A stretch of 64,000 nt of DNA from Bradyrhizobium liaoningense (GTDB lineage Bacteria; Pseudomonadota; Alphaproteobacteria; Rhizobiales; Xanthobacteraceae): assembly GCF_018130785.1 (NCBI RefSeq), contig NZ_JAFCJT010000001.1, forward strand, positions 930,001 through 994,000, in the 5' to 3' direction. Of this stretch, positions 36,674 to 47,100 are shown in pieces. The notes beneath the pieces were generated by a model that was given only the letters and a program-made list of their open reading frames with translations, was not told where the DNA came from and did not search any database. The position numbers were made by a program, and so were the translations under genes. Each line of letters starts with the position of its first letter. Position 1 is the first letter of the stretch.

Positions 36674-39600
36674 TCAGCGCGCGCGGCGGGAGAAGAAGGA
36701 GATCAGGACCGGCAAGGTCACCAGGATCACGACCGGCGCGAGCAACATGCCGGTGACGACCACGACGGCGAGCGGCTTCTGCACCTGCGAGCCGATGCCT
36801 TCCGACAGCGCCGCCGGCAGCAGGCCGACGCCGGCGACGACGCAGGTCATCAGCACCGGCCGGAGTTGCAACTCGCCGGTGCGTATCACCGCGCTCATGC
36901 GGTCCATGCCTTCCTCGATGAGCTGATTGAACTGCGACAGGATGATGATGCCGTCCATCACGGCGATGCCGAACAGCGCAATGAAGCCGATCGCAGCCGA
37001 GACGCTGAACGCGGTGCCGGTGATCAACAGCCCGAGCACGCCGCCGAAGATCGCCATCGGGATCACGCTCATGGCAAGCAGGGTATCGGTCATCGAACCG
37101 AAATTGAACCAGAGCAACACGCCGATCAAAGCCAGCGAGATCGGCACCACGATCGACAGCCGCCGGATCGCATCCTGGAGGTTGCCGAACTCGCCGACCC
37201 AGTCCATGTGCGCGCCGGGCGGCAGTTGCACCTGCTCGGCGATCTTCTGCTGCGCTTCGCGGATCGCGCTGCCGAGGTCGCGCTCGCGCACCGAGAACTT
37301 GATCGGCAGATAGCGCTCCTGCTGCTCGCGGTAGATGTAGGCGGCGCCAGAGACGAGGCTGATCGTGGCGACCTCGCTCAGGGGGATCTGCGTGACGGTG
37401 CCGTTCGGCCCGGGCGCGCCGATGCGTAGGTTCTGGATCGCCTCCGCGCTCCTGCGATATTCCGGCGCGAGGCGGACGATGATCGGGAAGTGGCGGTCAG
37501 AGCCCGGCTCGTAGAGATCGCCTGCGGTATCGCCGCCGATCGCAACCTTGATGGTGGCGTTGATATCGCCGGGCGCGAGCCCATAGCGCGCGGCCTTGGC
37601 GCGATCGATGTCGATCTGGATGGTCGGCTGTCCGAGCGAGGTGAACACCGCAAGGTCGGTGACGCCCTGCACGGTCGACAGCACCGACTTGATCTTGTTG
37701 GCGGTATCGGTCAGCGCCTGGAGATCGCTGCCGAACAGCTTGATCGAGTTCTCGCCCTTCACGCCGGAGACGGCTTCGGAGACGTTGTCCTGGAGATATT
37801 GCGAGAAGTTGAACTCGACCCCGGGGAAACGGTCGTCGAGCTGCTTGAGCAGTTGCGCGGTCAGCTCTTCCTTGTCGTGGGTGCCGGGCCATTGGCTCGC
37901 GGGCTTCAGTGGCGCGAAGAACTCGGCATTGAAGAATCCGGCGGCGTCGGTGCCGTCATCGGGACGGCCGTGCTGCGACACCACGGACTCGACCTCGGGC
38001 CGGGCGCGGATCAGCTTGCGCATCTCGTTGACGTAGGTGTTGCCTTCCTGGAGCGAGATGGTCGGCGGCAGCGTGGCGCGGATCCAGAGATTGCCCTCTT
38101 CGAGCTTGGGCAGGAATTCGAGGCCGAGCAGCCGGCTGAGGGCTACTGTCATCAGCACGAGACCGATGGCGCCGCCGAGCATGATGCCGCGGTTGGCGAC
38201 GGCCCAATTCAGCACCGGCATGTAGATCCGGTGCAGGATCATCATGACCCTCGTCTCGGTCTCCTCGACATGCGCGGGCAGAATGATCGCGGACAGCGCC
38301 GGAGTAACCGTGAACGTCGCGAGCAGCCCGCCGGCGAGCGCATAGGCATAGGTGCGCGCCATCGGTCCGAAGATGTTGCCCTCGACGCCCGAGAGTGTGA
38401 ACAGCGGTATGAAAGCCGCGATGATGATGGCGGCGGCAAAGAAGATCGAGCGCGACACGTCGGCTGCGGCGCTGAGGATGGCATGGCTCTTCATGCCGAA
38501 CAGCGTCTCGGGCGAGACGTGCTCGAATTCGGTGAGCGGCGTGGTCTGCGTCAGGCGGCGGAAGATGGCCTCCACCATGATCACGGTGGCGTCGACGATC
38601 AGGCCGAAATCGATGGCGCCGACCGACAGCAAATTCGCGGATTCCCCGCGGAGCACCAGGATGATCACGGCAAAGAACAGCGCGAACGGAATGGTGGCGC
38701 CGACGATCAGCGCGCTGCGGAGATCGCCGAGAAACATCCACTGCAACAGCACGATCAGCAGGATGCCGACCACCATGTTGTGCAGCACGGTGTGGGTGGT
38801 GAGCTCGATCAGGTCCCCGCGATCGTAGATGCGCTCGATGCGCACGCCGGGCGGCAGGATGCTGGAATTGTTGATGGTTTGAACGAGCTGGTGCACGCGC
38901 TTGATGGTTGGCGAGCTCTGCTCACCGCGGCGCATCAGGACGATGCCCTGCACGATGTCGTCGGAATCGTCGAGGCCGGCAATGCCGAGACGGGGTTTTT
39001 GACCGACAGTGACGGTGGCGACGTCCTTGACCAACACCGGATTGCCGTTGGTCTGCGACACCATGGTGTTGGCGAGGTCGTCGATGGAACGGATCAGGCC
39101 GACGCCGCGTACCACGGCTGATTGCTGGCCGATATTGACGGTGTTGCCGCCGACATTGACGTTGGAATTGCTGACCGCCTGGAGCAATTGCGGAAGCGTC
39201 AGGCCGTTGGCGACGAGCTTGTTGAAGTCGACCTGGAGCTCGTAGGTCTTGCTCTTGCCGCCCCAGCCGGTGACGTCGATCACGCCGGGCACGGCGCGGA
39301 AGCGGCGCTGGAGGATCCAGTCCTGGATGGTCTTGAGGTCAAGCACGCTGTAGTTCGGCGGACCGACGAGGCGGTAGCGGAAGATTTCGCCGATCGGGCT
39401 GAGCGGCGAGATCTGCGGCTGCACATTGCCCGGCAGCGGCGCGAGCTGCGCCAGGCGGTTCAGCACCTGCTGCTGCGCCTCGTCATAGGTATAGGCGAAG
39501 GAGAACTGGATTTTGACGTCGGACAGACCGTACAGCGAGATGGTCCGGATCGTCGTGATGTTCTTCAGACCCGCGACCTGGGTCTCGATCGGGATCGTGA

Positions 39601-39790
39601 TGTAGCGTTCGATCTCTTCTGCCGACAGGCCCGGACTTTGCGTCACGATGTCGACCATCGGCGGCGTCGGGTCGGGATAGGCCTCGATGTTGAGCTGGTT
39701 GAACGCGATCAGGCCGCCGATCAGCACGGCGACGAACATCCCGACCATCAGGAAGCGCCGGTGGACGGCAAGGGCGACGAGACGATCCAT
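36674..39790 (-). CDS. heavy-metal-type RND efflux permease (CzcA/CusA-like)
   Basis: This 1038-residue inner membrane proton antiporter has the RND layout: twelve membrane helices and two large periplasmic domains. The helix-4 motif DFGLIVDATVIMVEAIFRR carries the acidic triad typical of the HME branch (CzcA, CusA, NccA) instead of the drug-efflux branch. N-terminal AYPDPTPPMVDIVTQSPGLS and IERYITIPIE are also HME-like. The methionine or acidic residues selecting the metal cannot be judged without alignment. Its adaptor gene lies 29 bases upstream, so adaptor and permease form one operon without an adjacent outer membrane gene or regulator. Confidence 0.9.
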   Translation of the reverse strand: MDRLVALAVHRRFLMVGMFVAVLIGGLIAFNQLNIEAYPDPTPPMVDIVTQSPGLSAEEIERYITIPIETQVAGLKNITTIRTISLYGLSDVKIQFSFAYTYDEAQQQVLNRLAQLAPLPGNVQPQISPLSPIGEIFRYRLVGPPNYSVLDLKTIQDWILQRRFRAVPGVIDVTGWGGKSKTYELQVDFNKLVANGLTLPQLLQAVSNSNVNVGGNTVNIGQQSAVVRGVGLIRSIDDLANTMVSQTNGNPVLVKDVATVTVGQKPRLGIAGLDDSDDIVQGIVLMRRGEQSSPTIKRVHQLVQTINNSSILPPGVRIERIYDRGDLIELTTHTVLHNMVVGILLIVLLQWMFLGDLRSALIVGATIPFALFFAVIILVLRGESANLLSVGAIDFGLIVDATVIMVEAIFRRLTQTTPLTEFEHVSPETLFGMKSHAILSAAADVSRSIFFAAAIIIAAFIPLFTLSGVEGNIFGPMARTYAYALAGGLLATFTVTPALSAIILPAHVEETETRVMMILHRIYMPVLNWAVANRGIMLGGAIGLVLMTVALSRLLGLEFLPKLEEGNLWIRATLPPTISLQEGNTYVNEMRKLIRARPEVESVVSQHGRPDDGTDAAGFFNAEFFAPLKPASQWPGTHDKEELTAQLLKQLDDRFPGVEFNFSQYLQDNVSEAVSGVKGENSIKLFGSDLQALTDTANKIKSVLSTVQGVTDLAVFTSLGQPTIQIDIDRAKAARYGLAPGDINATIKVAIGGDTAGDLYEPGSDRHFPIIVRLAPEYRRSAEAIQNLRIGAPGPNGTVTQIPLSEVATISLVSGAAYIYREQQERYLPIKFSVRERDLGSAIREAQQKIAEQVQLPPGAHMDWVGEFGNLQDAIRRLSIVVPISLALIGVLLWFNFGSMTDTLLAMSVIPMAIFGGVLGLLITGTAFSVSAAIGFIALFGIAVMDGIIILSQFNQLIEEGMDRMSAVIRTGELQLRPVLMTCVVAGVGLLPAALSEGIGSQVQKPLAVVVVTGMLLAPVVILVTLPVLISFFSRRAR

Positions 39791-39819
39791 TCAGGTCTTC
39801 AATTTTCTTGGGTCGTCGA

Positions 39820-41064
39820 TCAGCTACCGGACGCCGCGCGGTCGATGAACAGGCTGCCCTTGGTGACGATCTGCTCGCCTGGCTTCAGGTTGCTGGTAAC
39901 CTCGACGAGATTGCCATTGATGAGGCCGATCTGGATCTGGCGCAGCTCGACCGACTTGTCCTCGCGCGCGACCCAGATGCGGACCTTGTCGGCCTCGTAG
40001 ATCAACGCCTGCTTCGGCACCGCCGGTGCGGCACGGTCGCCGGCCGAATAGATCGTGACGTTGGCGAACATTTCCGGCTTGAGCAGCCCGTCCTTGTTGT
40101 CGATGGTCGCGCGAACCAGGAGGCGACGGGTGTTGGGATCGATGGCGGCGGCAACGTAGTTGATCTTGGCGGTCAAGGGGCGGCCCGGCAGCGCCATCAC
40201 GTTGACGGTGATGTCCTGCCCGATGCACATAGCGGCAGCATCGCTTTCGCGCACGAAGGCGGTGAGCCAGACCGTGGAGAGGTCGCCGATCACGAAGACC
40301 GGATCGCTGGCGCCGGAATTGACGTACTGGCCGGGACCGATCTTGCGCTGCACGACGGTGCCGGAGATCGGCGAATAGATCGTGATCTCCGGATTGATCG
40401 CGCCCTTGTCCTGGAACGCCTTGATGGTCTCGTCGGTGAAGCCGAGGATGCGCAGCTTATTGCGCGCGGCTTCCAGCGCCGTCGCCGAGGAGCGCACGTC
40501 GTTCTGCGCCTGGACCTGGGTCGCTTCCGCCTGCTGATAGTCCTTCAGCGGAATGGCGCGGCCCTCATAGAGGTCCTTGGCGCGCTTGAACTGGATGTCG
40601 GCAAGATCGATCGCAGACTTCGCCTTGTTCTGCGCGGTCATCGCCGCGATGAAATCGTTCTGGGCCTGCACGGTGTCGGCGGCCTCGATTGTGAACAGCG
40701 GTTGGCCTTGCTTCAGCATCTCGCCCGGCTTGGCGAGCAGCTTGGTCACCCGGCCTGCATAGGGCGAGAATACCGGCGTCGAGCGATCCTCATCGACCGC
40801 GACCTTGCCCTCGGTGACATATTCGGCCCGGAAGGTCTTGGCCTTGACCGGCTCGATCGTCAGCGTCGCCCATTCGGACGGCGTCGGCGTGAAATTCTGC
40901 GCATTCCTGCGCGACTGGCTGGAGATCTCGGAGTGGCTCTTCTCCTTGGCCCCCACGCGCATGAAGCCATAGGCACCGGCGCCGGCGAGTGCCAGTAAAA
41001 CTACGGATGTGATCACCCGTTGTTTTGTAAACACCTGCAATCGCTTGGTATTTTCAACTACCAT
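39820..41064 (-). CDS. RND efflux periplasmic adaptor (CusB/CzcB-like)
   Basis: This 414-residue membrane fusion protein is anchored by an N-terminal hydrophobic segment (about 17-36). The barrel-sandwich or lipoyl domain is seen as VFSPYAGRVTKLLAKPGEM and YSPISGTVVQRKIGPGQYV, and the helical hairpin lies between them. The beta-barrel part contains VRESDAAAMCIGQDITVNV. No His-rich metal-binding N-terminus like that of CzcB is seen. It bridges the downstream permease to a TolC-like channel. The first gene of the two-gene operon; a possible promoter is at 41119-41148. Confidence 0.88.
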   Translation of the reverse strand: MVVENTKRLQVFTKQRVITSVVLLALAGAGAYGFMRVGAKEKSHSEISSQSRRNAQNFTPTPSEWATLTIEPVKAKTFRAEYVTEGKVAVDEDRSTPVFSPYAGRVTKLLAKPGEMLKQGQPLFTIEAADTVQAQNDFIAAMTAQNKAKSAIDLADIQFKRAKDLYEGRAIPLKDYQQAEATQVQAQNDVRSSATALEAARNKLRILGFTDETIKAFQDKGAINPEITIYSPISGTVVQRKIGPGQYVNSGASDPVFVIGDLSTVWLTAFVRESDAAAMCIGQDITVNVMALPGRPLTAKINYVAAAIDPNTRRLLVRATIDNKDGLLKPEMFANVTIYSAGDRAAPAVPKQALIYEADKVRIWVAREDKSVELRQIQIGLINGNLVEVTSNLKPGEQIVTKGSLFIDRAASGS

Positions 41065-41118
41065 GGGGCCCGGTCGTGTCTGCGACGATCTCGGCAGACG
41101 CCTGCCTTATCGGTCGCG

Positions 41119-41148
41119 CTAATAGTGCTGAATTGGGATTTCAAACAA
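41119..41148 (-). promoter_or_regulatory. possible promoter of the RND operon
   Basis: On the minus strand TTGTTT (41148-41143) and TATTAG (41124-41119) are spaced by 18 bases, in the AT-richest part of the gap before the adaptor gene. Neither box is a full consensus match. Confidence 0.3.
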
Positions 41149-41209
41149 CCTAAAAAACGCTGGCCACCTTTCGGTTTGCGTTAAAATATTGCAACGCGTC
41201 AGCTTCACG

Positions 41210-42622
41210 TCAGTTTCGCGCCGGCCATTGTGGCGGATGACTGCCGAGCGGCATCGCCGGGCGGCTCCATCGCGCCGGCGTTGTCGACAGCAGCGCCGAA
41301 TGGCGCACCGCCTTCAACGTGCCGAAGCCAGATGGCATGGGCTCGATGAATGCAGCATGTACGGCATCCCCCGTAAGATCCGGGGTGTCCAGGCCGCCGT
41401 CGAGACGGCCGAGATTCCACAGCCAGCGCCCGGTCTGCGCCAGCGACACGCGCACGTGCCAGCTGCCGCCTTCGCGGGCCTGACGCGCCTTGGCCATCAT
41501 CGCGCCGAACGCCATCAGATAGCCGGTGGCGTGATCGAGCATCTGCGCCGGCAATTCCTTGGGACCGTCGATGCCCGCGGCCTGCCCCTCGGCGTGGTTG
41601 AAGCCCGTCGTGGTCTGCACCAGTGAATCGAAACCGCGCCGCTCCGCCCAGGGGCCGGCATGGCCATAGGCCGACAGCGTGACGTAGACGATGCCGGGAT
41701 TGATGTTCGCTGCATCCTCCGGCGCGAAGCCGAGGGCTGCAAGCGCGCGCGGACGATAGCCTTGCGAGAAGATGTCGGCGCCCTTCAACAGTTCGCGCAT
41801 CTGCGCCCTGCCCGCCTCGCTCTTCAGCTCGATGAAGGTCGTGAGCTTGCCGCGGCCGGTGTCGATGGTGAGCCAGGGAATGGCCGGCAGCTCCGGCCCT
41901 GAGACGAGCAGCACGTCCGCGCCGTGCGCGGCGAGCGTGCGGCCGGCAACGGGGCCTGCGATGACGCGCGAGAGATCGAGCACGCGCAGACCGGAAAGCG
42001 GACGATCGCTGTTCGACAATCCCTGAGGCCACGACTTTGGCGGGGCCTCGCCGATCTTCTCGATCGAGACCAGTGGCAGTTCGGCGAGCGCGCGGGCCTG
42101 CGGCAGCGCGGACCATTCGTCGTAGGAGCGCATCAGGGCAACGACGCCGCCTGCAGCATAGGCCGCAGTTTCAAAATCCTCGCCCTTCCACTGCATCAAT
42201 GCAGCCTGCACCCTCTCGCGCTCGGGCTCGCAACCGAGCACCTTGCAGACGGCGTCGCGGTGATGCGGGAAATTGGTGTGACAGCGGACGAAGCGATTAT
42301 CACCGGTTTTATAAACGCCGGCGATGGCGTCCCAGGCCGGCGGCGGCGGCTTGTCGTCGAGCCGCAAATAACGCTCCGAGCGACATTCGGCGACGGCGTG
42401 GCGCATGTCGACGGAGACGTCCTGCGTCTTGCCGCTGCGCAATCTCCAGATTTCGGCGGCCGCAAGGCCGGCGGCGGCGATCGTCGTCTGCCCGGCGACG
42501 GCGACGCGAAACGAGGACGGAATTTGCGGCTCCTCGCCGGTCAGCCGCACGCGTTCGAGCGCGGCCTTGTCGCCACGGATGGAGGTCCAGAGATCCTTGA
42601 GAATATCGGCGGGGCCTTGCAT
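41210..42622 (-). CDS. CaiB/BaiF (family III) CoA transferase, two-segment form
   Basis: This 470-residue protein belongs to the family III CoA-transferases. The classical N-terminal signature GLRVLDLSRVIAGPVAGRTL appears only at about residue 210. It is followed by GRGKLTTFIELKSEAGRAQM, YRPRALAALGFAPED and the family's C-terminal DHATGYLMAFGAMMAKARQA. The first 200 residues contain another copy of a late-family segment (AAEIWRLRSGKTQDVSVDM). The protein therefore reads like a partial duplication. ATG 42622 is chosen over an in-frame start at 42679. Substrates unknown. Confidence 0.85.
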   Translation of the reverse strand: MQGPADILKDLWTSIRGDKAALERVRLTGEEPQIPSSFRVAVAGQTTIAAAGLAAAEIWRLRSGKTQDVSVDMRHAVAECRSERYLRLDDKPPPPAWDAIAGVYKTGDNRFVRCHTNFPHHRDAVCKVLGCEPERERVQAALMQWKGEDFETAAYAAGGVVALMRSYDEWSALPQARALAELPLVSIEKIGEAPPKSWPQGLSNSDRPLSGLRVLDLSRVIAGPVAGRTLAAHGADVLLVSGPELPAIPWLTIDTGRGKLTTFIELKSEAGRAQMRELLKGADIFSQGYRPRALAALGFAPEDAANINPGIVYVTLSAYGHAGPWAERRGFDSLVQTTTGFNHAEGQAAGIDGPKELPAQMLDHATGYLMAFGAMMAKARQAREGGSWHVRVSLAQTGRWLWNLGRLDGGLDTPDLTGDAVHAAFIEPMPSGFGTLKAVRHSALLSTTPARWSRPAMPLGSHPPQWPARN

Positions 42623-42652
42623 GACCGCTTCTCTCCCTTTCGGATTTGAGCC

Positions 42653-42694
42653 TGATCTTTTCGGAAATCCGCTGCGCATTTTTCCGGATCATGC
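42653..42694. repeat. intergenic palindromic repeat, family G
   Basis: TGATCTTTTCGGAAATCCG runs to GCATTTTTCCGGATCATGC. A relative is at 49829-49872. It lies between the divergent CoA-transferase gene and the gene at 42737. Confidence 0.7.
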
Positions 42695-42736
42695 TGTAGT
42701 TTTCGCGACCATGTCATGATCGCAGAAAGGAATGCA

Positions 42737-43024
42737 ATGGCCGCCGTAGATCCCCTCACCGCAGGCGCCGTGTTCATCGCAACGGCGGCCACCGATGCGG
42801 TCTATGTCATGTTCACCTCGGCCGTGATCGCGCGCAAGCGGGTGCCGGCGGCGAACTGGAGCGCGGTCTGGTACCTGCTCTCCTCCTACGCCGTGATCAG
42901 CTACACCGAAAACCCGTTCTATGTCGCTTTCGCGGCGATCGGCTCCTGGGCCGGCGCCTACGCCTCGCTGACCTTCCTGCACCGCCCGCCCGGCGGCCCG
43001 CCGGTGGGGGCGGCGCCGGAGTAG
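42737..43024 (+). CDS. small membrane protein, unknown
   Basis: This 95-residue protein has three predicted hydrophobic segments (about 8-32, 47-60 and 67-85) and a Pro/Gly-rich C-terminus. It is probably an inner membrane protein. ATG 42737 has AAAGGA at a good distance; an in-frame ATG at 42716 lacks one. No family recognised with confidence. It is divergent from the CoA-transferase gene and separated from the SDR gene by a palindromic repeat. Confidence 0.65.
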   Translation: MAAVDPLTAGAVFIATAATDAVYVMFTSAVIARKRVPAANWSAVWYLLSSYAVISYTENPFYVAFAAIGSWAGAYASLTFLHRPPGGPPVGAAPE

Positions 43025-43052
43025 AGGGCGGCACTCTTTCGGCTCGCACGGT

Positions 43053-43154
43053 GTCGTCATCCGCGAAGGCGGATGATCCAGTACTCCAGAGGCGGTTGTG
43101 ATTGAACCGAGAGGCCGCGGCGTACTGGATACCCCGCTTTCGCGGGGTATGACA
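43053..43154. repeat. intergenic palindromic repeat, family F
   Basis: TGTCGTCATCCGCGAAGGCG opens and TACCCCGCTTTCGCGGGGTA followed by TGACAC closes. Inner arms are CCAGTACTCC and GCGTACTGG. It lies between the small membrane protein gene and the SDR gene. Confidence 0.7.
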
Positions 43155-43222
43155 CCGAGAACGAATTCGACATCCTCGCTCAAACAACTAAGCTCCGCAC
43201 GATCAACAAGGAAAACCAAACA

Positions 43223-43993
43223 ATGGATCTCGGTCTCAAAGGCAAGAACGCCATCGTCCTCGGCGGCACGCGCGGCATCGGGCGGGCGATTGCGGCGACG
43301 CTGGCCGGTGAAGGCAGCAATGTCGCGGTGTGCGCACGTAACGCGGATCAGGTTGCGGCGACCGTCACTGAGCTGAAGGCGGGCGGGATCCGCGCCAGCG
43401 GCGGACCGGTCGACGTCACCGACGGCGCGGCGCTGAAAGCCTGGATCGAGGCTGCTGCAAAAGAGCTCGGCGGCGTCGATCTGCTGTTCTCCAACGCCGG
43501 CGCGATGTCGCAAGGCCACGATCCCGCATCGTGGGAGCAGAATTTTCGGCTCGACGTGCTCGGCGCCGTGCATGCGTTCGATGCCGCACGGCCGTTCCTC
43601 GAGGCGAGCGGCGAGAAGAGCGGCGATGCCGCCTTCGTCATCATTTCCTCGATCTCGGCGGCGCAGGCTGATCTCGCCAGTTCCTACGGCCCGATCAAGG
43701 CGGCGCTGATCCACATGGCCAAGGGACTGGCGCGGCAATACGCCAAGAAGAAAATCCGCGTCAACGTGGTCTCGCCCGGCACGGTCTATTTCAAGGGCGG
43801 CGTCTGGAACATGATCGAGCAGAACATGCCGGAGCGCTACAAGGACGCGATGAAGCGCAATCCGACGGGCCGCATGGCAACGCCGCAGGAGATCGCGAGC
43901 GCGGCGGTGTTTCTGGCGAGCCCGGTGTCGGGATTCACCACGGGATCGAATCTCGTCGTGGACGGCGCGATTTCGAACCGGGTGAACTTCTAG
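43223..43993 (+). CDS. SDR family oxidoreductase
   Basis: This 256-residue short-chain dehydrogenase/reductase has the nucleotide loop VLGGTRGIGRAIA (GGTRGIG instead of the more common TGxxxGIG). FSNAGA is the NNAG-type strand, Ser is in IISSISAAQ, and the catalytic Tyr/Lys in SSYGPIKAAL. VNVVSPGTVYFKGGVW and the end VVDGAISNRVNF are family-typical. It is NAD(P)-dependent and cytosolic; the substrate cannot be told. It is a single gene preceded by repeat DNA. Confidence 0.92.
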   Translation: MDLGLKGKNAIVLGGTRGIGRAIAATLAGEGSNVAVCARNADQVAATVTELKAGGIRASGGPVDVTDGAALKAWIEAAAKELGGVDLLFSNAGAMSQGHDPASWEQNFRLDVLGAVHAFDAARPFLEASGEKSGDAAFVIISSISAAQADLASSYGPIKAALIHMAKGLARQYAKKKIRVNVVSPGTVYFKGGVWNMIEQNMPERYKDAMKRNPTGRMATPQEIASAAVFLASPVSGFTTGSNLVVDGAISNRVNF

Positions 43994-44021
43994 AGGGCTG
44001 ACGCGCGATCGCGTCTCGTCC

Positions 44022-44081
44022 CGTCATCCTGAGGTGCGAGACGTGGGACGCAACGCGTCCCATGGGGAGCCTCGAAGGATG
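44022..44081. repeat. intergenic repeat, family C, copy 4
   Basis: CGTCATCCTGAGGTGCGAGA runs to AGCCTCGAAGGATG, matching the copies near 23.4-23.9 kb. A further half element (CTTCGAGGGCC ... CCTGAGGGTGACG) follows at about 44110-44151. It lies between the convergent SDR and dnaE2 genes. Confidence 0.75.
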
Positions 44082-44179
44082 CACGGCCTCGATGCAGCCG
44101 GGCCGTCGCCCTTCGAGGGCCGCTGAAGAAGCGGCCACCTGAGGGTGACGGTGAAAGATTTGCGTGCGTTGAACAAGCC

Positions 44180-47100
44180 TCAATGAAAATCCCGCGATGG
44201 CGGCAGGATGCGGACGTTGCGGGGGTGGCGGATTTTTTGCGCGGGCATATCCGCGTGGGAATGGGGGTCGTCGTTGAGGGGCTCGATCACGGTAGCGCCT
44301 GCCGGTACCGGATGCTTGCGGCTCAGCGCATCGTTGGCGAGGCCGACCAGATCGTGCGAACGGTCGACCATGCGCTGGGCGATGAGATGCGTCACCTTTT
44401 CGGGGCTGCTCTGGATATAGCCCTCGACCAGGATGAGGCGCGCGCCCATCACCTCCTTGCGGTACTGCTCCATGATCTTGGGCCACACCACGACATTGGC
44501 GATACCGGTTTCGTCCTCCAGCGTCATGAACACGACGCCGCTGGCGCTGCCCGGCCGCTGCCGCACCAGCACCACGCCGGCGCAGCGGACGCGGCGCCGC
44601 TCGTTGTCATGGCTGATGTCCCTGCAGGCCACCACACGCTCGCGCGAGAACATCTCGCGCAAAAACTCCATCGGATGGCCCTTCAGCGATAGCCGGATGG
44701 TCTGGTAGTCCGCGACCACCTGTTCGGCCCGCGGCATCTCCGGCAACGGTTTTGCGTGCTCGTCCGGCTGCTCGCGCGCGGTCGCCGCCTCGAACAGCGG
44801 CAGCGGCACGCTGTCGGGCAGCCGCCGCACCTGCCACAGCGCCTCGCGGCGGTCGAGGCCGAGCGAACGGAACGCGTCGGCATCCGCCAGCAGGATCAGC
44901 GCACGCTTGGGCAGCCCGGTGTCGCGGGCGAAGTCTTCGAGCGAGGTGAAGGGACGGCGGTTGCGGGCCTTGATGATGCGATCGGCCCAGTCTTCCTGAG
45001 TGACATAGACTTTGCCTTGCCGCTTCGCCTGCTCCTCTTTGAGGAACCCCTCATCAGGATCGAGCCAATGAAAACCGTCGATCTGGCGGAAACCGAGACG
45101 CACGGCACAGTACTTGTCTTCGGTATTTTCCAGCGTGTTCTGCGCAAAGCTGTAGGAGACGTCGATGTCGCGGACCTCGACGCCGTTCTTGCGAGCATCG
45201 CCGACAATCTGCGCCGGAGCGTAAAAGCCCATCGGCTGCGAGTTCAGCAGACCGCAGCAGAATGCGTCCGGGTGGTGCCATTTGAGCCATGAGGAGATGT
45301 AGACGAGCTGCGCAAAGCTAGCCGCGTGGCTCTCAGGAAAACCGTAGGAGCCGAAACCCTTGATCTGCTCGAAGCAATTTCTGGCGAATTGAGGGTCGTA
45401 TCCTCGGCGGATCATGTTGCCGATCATTTTCTCTTCGAAATTGCCGATGGTCCCGACGTTGCGGAACGTTGCCATGGCACGTCGCAATCCGTTGGCCTCT
45501 TCCGAGGTAAAGCCTGCGGCCACGATCGCAATCCGCATGGCCTGCTCCTGGAACAGAGGCACTCCTAACGTCTTGTGCAACACCTTATAGAGCTCGTCTG
45601 CCTCTCCATATTCAGGCGACGGAGCCGGATAATTTTCCTTCTCTTCACCGTTCCGTCGCCTCAGATACGGATGAACCATGTCGCCCTGGATCGGGCCGGG
45701 ACGCACGATCGCGACTTCGATGACGAGATCGTAGAAGGTCCGCGGTTTCAGCCGCGGCAGCATGTTCATCTGCGCGCGGCTCTCGACCTGGAACACGCCG
45801 AGTGATTCCCCCCGCTGCAGCATTTGATAAACTTCGTCGTCATCCTCCGACTTGATATCCGCAAGCTCGTAACGCTTGCCCTTGTGCCGGTCGATCAGAT
45901 CAAAACATTTCCTGATGCAGGTCAGCATGCCCAGCGCGAGCACGTCGACCTTCATCATGTTGAGTGCGTCGACGTCGTCCTTGTCCCATTCGATGAAGGT
46001 GCGATCGTCCATCGCGGCATTGCCGATCGGCACATAGGTGTCGAGCCGGTCCTGCGTGAGCACATAGCCGCCGACATGCTGGGAAAGATGGCGCGGGAAT
46101 TCGATCAGCTCGGTCGCGAGCTCGACCGCGAGATTGATCATGGAATTGTTGGGATCGAGCCCGGCCTGCCTGACCTGCATGTCGTTGAGGCCCTTGCCCC
46201 AGCTTCCCCATACGGTGTCGGCGAGCGCGGCGGTGACGTCTTCGGTCAGACCCAGCGCCTTGCCGACGTCGCGGATGGCGCTGCGCGGACGGTAATGGAT
46301 GATGGTGGCGATGATCGCGGCGCGGTGGCGGCCGTAGCGGCGATAGACATATTGCATCACCTCCTCGCGCCGCGAATGCTCGAAATCGACGTCGATATCA
46401 GGCGGCTCCAGCCGCTCCTTGGAGATGAAGCGCTCGAACAGCAGATCGACCTGGGTCGGGTCGACCGAGGTGATGCCAAGCACGTAGCAGACGGCCGAGT
46501 TCGCCGCCGATCCCCGCCCCTGGCACAGGATGTTCTGGCTGCGTGCGTAGTGCACGATGTCGTGCACGGTGAGGAAGTAATGCGCGTATTTCAGCTCGGC
46601 GATCAGCGCGAGCTCTTTCTTCAGGGTCGCATGAAGCTTCTCGTCGATTTTGGTGATGCCGCCGAAATATTTGTCGACGCCCGCCCAGGTCAGATCCTCC
46701 AGATGCCCCTGCGCGGTCTTGCCCGGCGGCACCGGCTCGTCCGGATATTGGTATTTGAGCTGGTCGAGCGTGAAATCGATCTTGTCCGCAAAGCGCATGG
46801 TCTCCGCGATCGCCTCGGGAAAGTCGCGGAACAGCCGCGACATTTCGCGTGGCGTCTTCAGGAAGCGCTCGGCATTGGCTTCCAGCTTCCGTCCGACCGC
46901 CTCGATCGTGGTTTTTTCCCGGATGCAGGTGAGCACGTCCTGAAGCGGACGGCGGCCGGGGTCGTGATAGAGCACTTCGTTGGTCGCGAGCAGCGGAACG
47001 TTTGCCTTGGCGGCGAGATCATCGAGCCGCGCCAGGCGGCGGCGGTCGTCGCCGCGATAGACCAGGCTCGCCGCCAGCCACACGCCCTCGGCGCGGCTTG

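Noticed and set aside
37490..39121. Open frame of 543 codons on the plus strand inside the RND permease gene
   Set aside because: Low-complexity Arg/Asp/Gly composition typical of antisense shadows; the minus-strand RND protein is complete.
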